DNA from: Cyclobacteriaceae bacterium
Lineage (GTDB): Bacteria > Bacteroidota > Bacteroidia > Cytophagales > Cyclobacteriaceae
Length of the DNA stretch: 40,624 nucleotides
Direction: 5' to 3'
Assembly: GCA_016787605.1 (NCBI GenBank)
Contig: JAEUUE010000121.1
Coordinates: 1 to 40,624, forward strand
The notes under the pieces are model-generated. The model did not search any database. It had not been told where the DNA came from and saw only the letters and a program-made list of their open reading frames with translations. The position numbers were made by a program, and so were the translations under genes. Each line of letters starts with the position of its first letter. Position 1 is the first letter of the stretch. Shown here piece by piece: positions 39,121 to 40,624 of the stretch.

Positions 39121-40624
39121 CCCGTTGGCCTTGCCTTATTCTGTTGATCTTCCTGGCGGTGGCCATCACCCATAGAGCCGACGCACAACCCTGCGGGTCC
39201 TACGCCGGCGTGGTCACTGATGCCGGCACGGGCGAAGCGCTGCCCGGTGCCAACGTACTGGTGCTCGGCAAACCGGGTGGGACCAGCACGGGTGTTGCCG
39301 GCGACTTTGTGATCCACGCTTCGGTCGGCGACACCCTTCGCGCAAGCTTCAGCGGCTTCACCCCCCAGCTCGTGACACTTTCCGACTCCTGTACCCTCGT
39401 CATTCGCCTCGCTCCTGCTTCGGACGAGTTGCAGACGGTAGTGATCCAGTCGGAGAAGCTGATCGCCGAGGAGTTCACCATCAGGAAGATCCGCAGGCTC
39501 GACATCTACAACAACCCCAGTGCCAAGGCCGATCCCATCCTCGCGGTGAATGCCACCCCCTCAGCGACCACCACCGATGAGTCGGCCAACATCAGCCTGC
39601 GGGGAAGCACGCCGGCTGAAACGGGCATCTTCTTCAACAACGTGCCCATTAACGATGCGGTCCGTTACGGCCAATTGAATGGCATCGGGACATTCAGTAT
39701 TTTCAATACAGCACTGGTGAACCAGGTGCAGGTCTATCCCGGCAACCCGCCGCTCGAGTATGGCGGCACCACCTCGGGCATGATCTCCCTCACCACCGAC
39801 GAGACACTGCCAGACCGGCCGACGAACACGGTGTCGTTCACGCTGGCCAGTTTCGGCGCCTACACCGCGCGACGGACCGGGAAACGATCGGCGCTCACGG
39901 CATTCTCCAACTATCAACCCTCCACGTTCATAAAGGCGCTCAACCCGAAGGCGCTCGAACGCATCACCAACTTTGAATCCATCGACCTGGGCCTGCATTA
40001 TATGCTGGCGCCCAGTACATCAACGCTGGTCAAGGTATTCACCTATGGCATCCGGGAATCGTACCAATACTTCTACAAGCATCCCACTTACCAGGGCAAC
40101 TTCACTCAGGCGAAGAACCGGATGTATACCGTCATCAATTTCCGTAAACGGTTTGCCCGATCGGAATTCACGGTCAACAACGGCTTCAGTTTTTCCTACG
40201 CCAACTACTTCAGCGGTCCGCTCGATGTGAACCTGTGGCAGCGCGACTTCTTTGGCGCGGTGAACTACCAGCACTTTGGCGGGCGTGCAGAATTCAAGGG
40301 CGGGCTCACTTACGACACACGATTCGCCAGGTACCAGGGCCAATTCCCGGCGTATCCCCATGCGTTTGGCGAGGCCTACCCGACCGACAGTGCCTCCTCG
40401 GCGCAGCGGTACCAGGTGCCTGAAGCGTATGCGTACGGCAAATATTTTCTCGCACCGCGCGTGACCATCGGGGGCGGGCTGCGCAAAAATGTCGTGGTCG
40501 GCGATACCCGCGACTACCTCAGCTACCAACTTAACGTCAGCTACCGGCCGTCGAAGTACGTCACCATCAACCTGTCGGGCGGACGATACAACAAGTACCA
40601 ACTCCCCCAAGACGAGCAGGCCCT
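39117..40624 (+). CDS. TonB-dependent receptor with carboxypeptidase-regulatory-like domain (3' truncated)
   Basis: An outer-membrane active transporter. The frame opens at ATG 39117 and stays open for 502 codons to the end of the window, so the C-terminal barrel is incomplete. After a signal peptide (MTRWPCLILLIFLAVAITHR, cleavage near ADAQ) there is a CarboxypepD_reg-like domain (CGSYAGVVTDAGTGEALPGA followed by NVLVLG, to about residue 95). The plug domain comes next, with ADPILAVNATPSATTTDESA, NISLRGSTPAETGIFFNNVP, QVQVYPGNPPLEYGGTTSGM and ISLTT. Barrel strands with alternating aromatic residues follow (SFTLASFGAYTARRTGKRSA, FTVNNGFSFSYANYF). No SusD gene is seen before the window end. 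The substrate is unknown; siderophores, oligosaccharides or peptides are all possible. Confidence 0.93.
   Translation, partial: MTRWPCLILLIFLAVAITHRADAQPCGSYAGVVTDAGTGEALPGANVLVLGKPGGTSTGVAGDFVIHASVGDTLRASFSGFTPQLVTLSDSCTLVIRLAPASDELQTVVIQSEKLIAEEFTIRKIRRLDIYNNPSAKADPILAVNATPSATTTDESANISLRGSTPAETGIFFNNVPINDAVRYGQLNGIGTFSIFNTALVNQVQVYPGNPPLEYGGTTSGMISLTTDETLPDRPTNTVSFTLASFGAYTARRTGKRSALTAFSNYQPSTFIKALNPKALERITNFESIDLGLHYMLAPSTSTLVKVFTYGIRESYQYFYKHPTYQGNFTQAKNRMYTVINFRKRFARSEFTVNNGFSFSYANYFSGPLDVNLWQRDFFGAVNYQHFGGRAEFKGGLTYDTRFARYQGQFPAYPHAFGEAYPTDSASSAQRYQVPEAYAYGKYFLAPRVTIGGGLRKNVVVGDTRDYLSYQLNVSYRPSKYVTINLSGGRYNKYQLPQDEQA

Noticed and set aside
1-40624. CRISPR array, prophage, transposon or plasmid origin
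   Set aside because: I saw no spaced direct repeats of CRISPR type, no transposase, integrase or phage structural genes, and no target-site duplications. The only repeats are the REP-like elements and the heptamer array listed above.

Overview
The window is a GC-rich stretch of a Bacteroidota chromosome, most likely a Cytophagales-type bacterium. Four things point there. Several upstream regions carry the phylum's -33 TTTG / -7 TAnnTTTG promoter pattern. The histidine operon has the order hisGDCBHAFI with a bifunctional hisB. A SUF operon (sufBCDSE plus a MIP18-type protein) is the only Fe-S assembly locus seen. The right edge holds a TonB-dependent receptor of the CarboxypepD_reg-like/plug type. 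The DNA looks like core chromosome: dense genes, many 4-nt ATGA overlaps, and no phage, insertion sequence, CRISPR or plasmid function.

Layout, left to right. Positions 1-5433: the 3' part of an AGCS alanine/glycine:Na+ symporter, a conserved protein of unknown function, an NSS-family Na+ symporter and a secreted TolB-like beta-propeller. Positions 5515-7600: a long-chain acyl-CoA ligase, then a gene-free stretch with a highly structured candidate RNA on the minus strand. That RNA has tRNA-like acceptor, D and T arms, an enormous variable arm and its own terminator-like hairpin. Positions 7597-14140: an Lrp/AsnC regulator, then sufB-sufC-sufD-sufS-sufE-(DUF59/MIP18)-bacilliredoxin, closed by a strong terminator. 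Positions 14207-18024: a PTPS-like protein overlapping folE, a REP-like inverted repeat, and a mitochondrial-type aconitase with a histone-H1-like lysine tail.

Positions 18034-23659 (minus strand): a gene string that reads, in transcription order, TPR lipoprotein, NUDIX hydrolase, GNAT acetyltransferase, ThuA/PQQ-dehydrogenase-like lipoprotein, galactokinase. Positions 23687-31367: a small membrane protein, a histidine-rich leader peptide with a terminator/antiterminator, and the complete his operon encoding every step from PRPP+ATP to histidinol and histidine. Positions 31402-32239: eleven tandem heptamers, an iodotyrosine-deiodinase-like flavoprotein and a palindromic repeat. Positions 32249-37324: a lipoamide-dehydrogenase-like flavoprotein lacking the redox cysteines, a PAP2 phosphatase, an unknown protein, riboflavin synthase and a secreted M20 amidohydrolase. 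Positions 37408-40624: a membrane protein plus small winged-helix regulator with a shared operator-like palindrome, a secreted TPR protein, and the start of a TonB-dependent receptor that runs off the end.

Most genes are ordinary housekeeping functions. The most unusual signals are the tRNA-like structured RNA (7286-7479), the aconitase tail, the his attenuator, the duplicated operator near the right end, and the heptamer array. All functional assignments come from reading motifs by eye; no database search was run.
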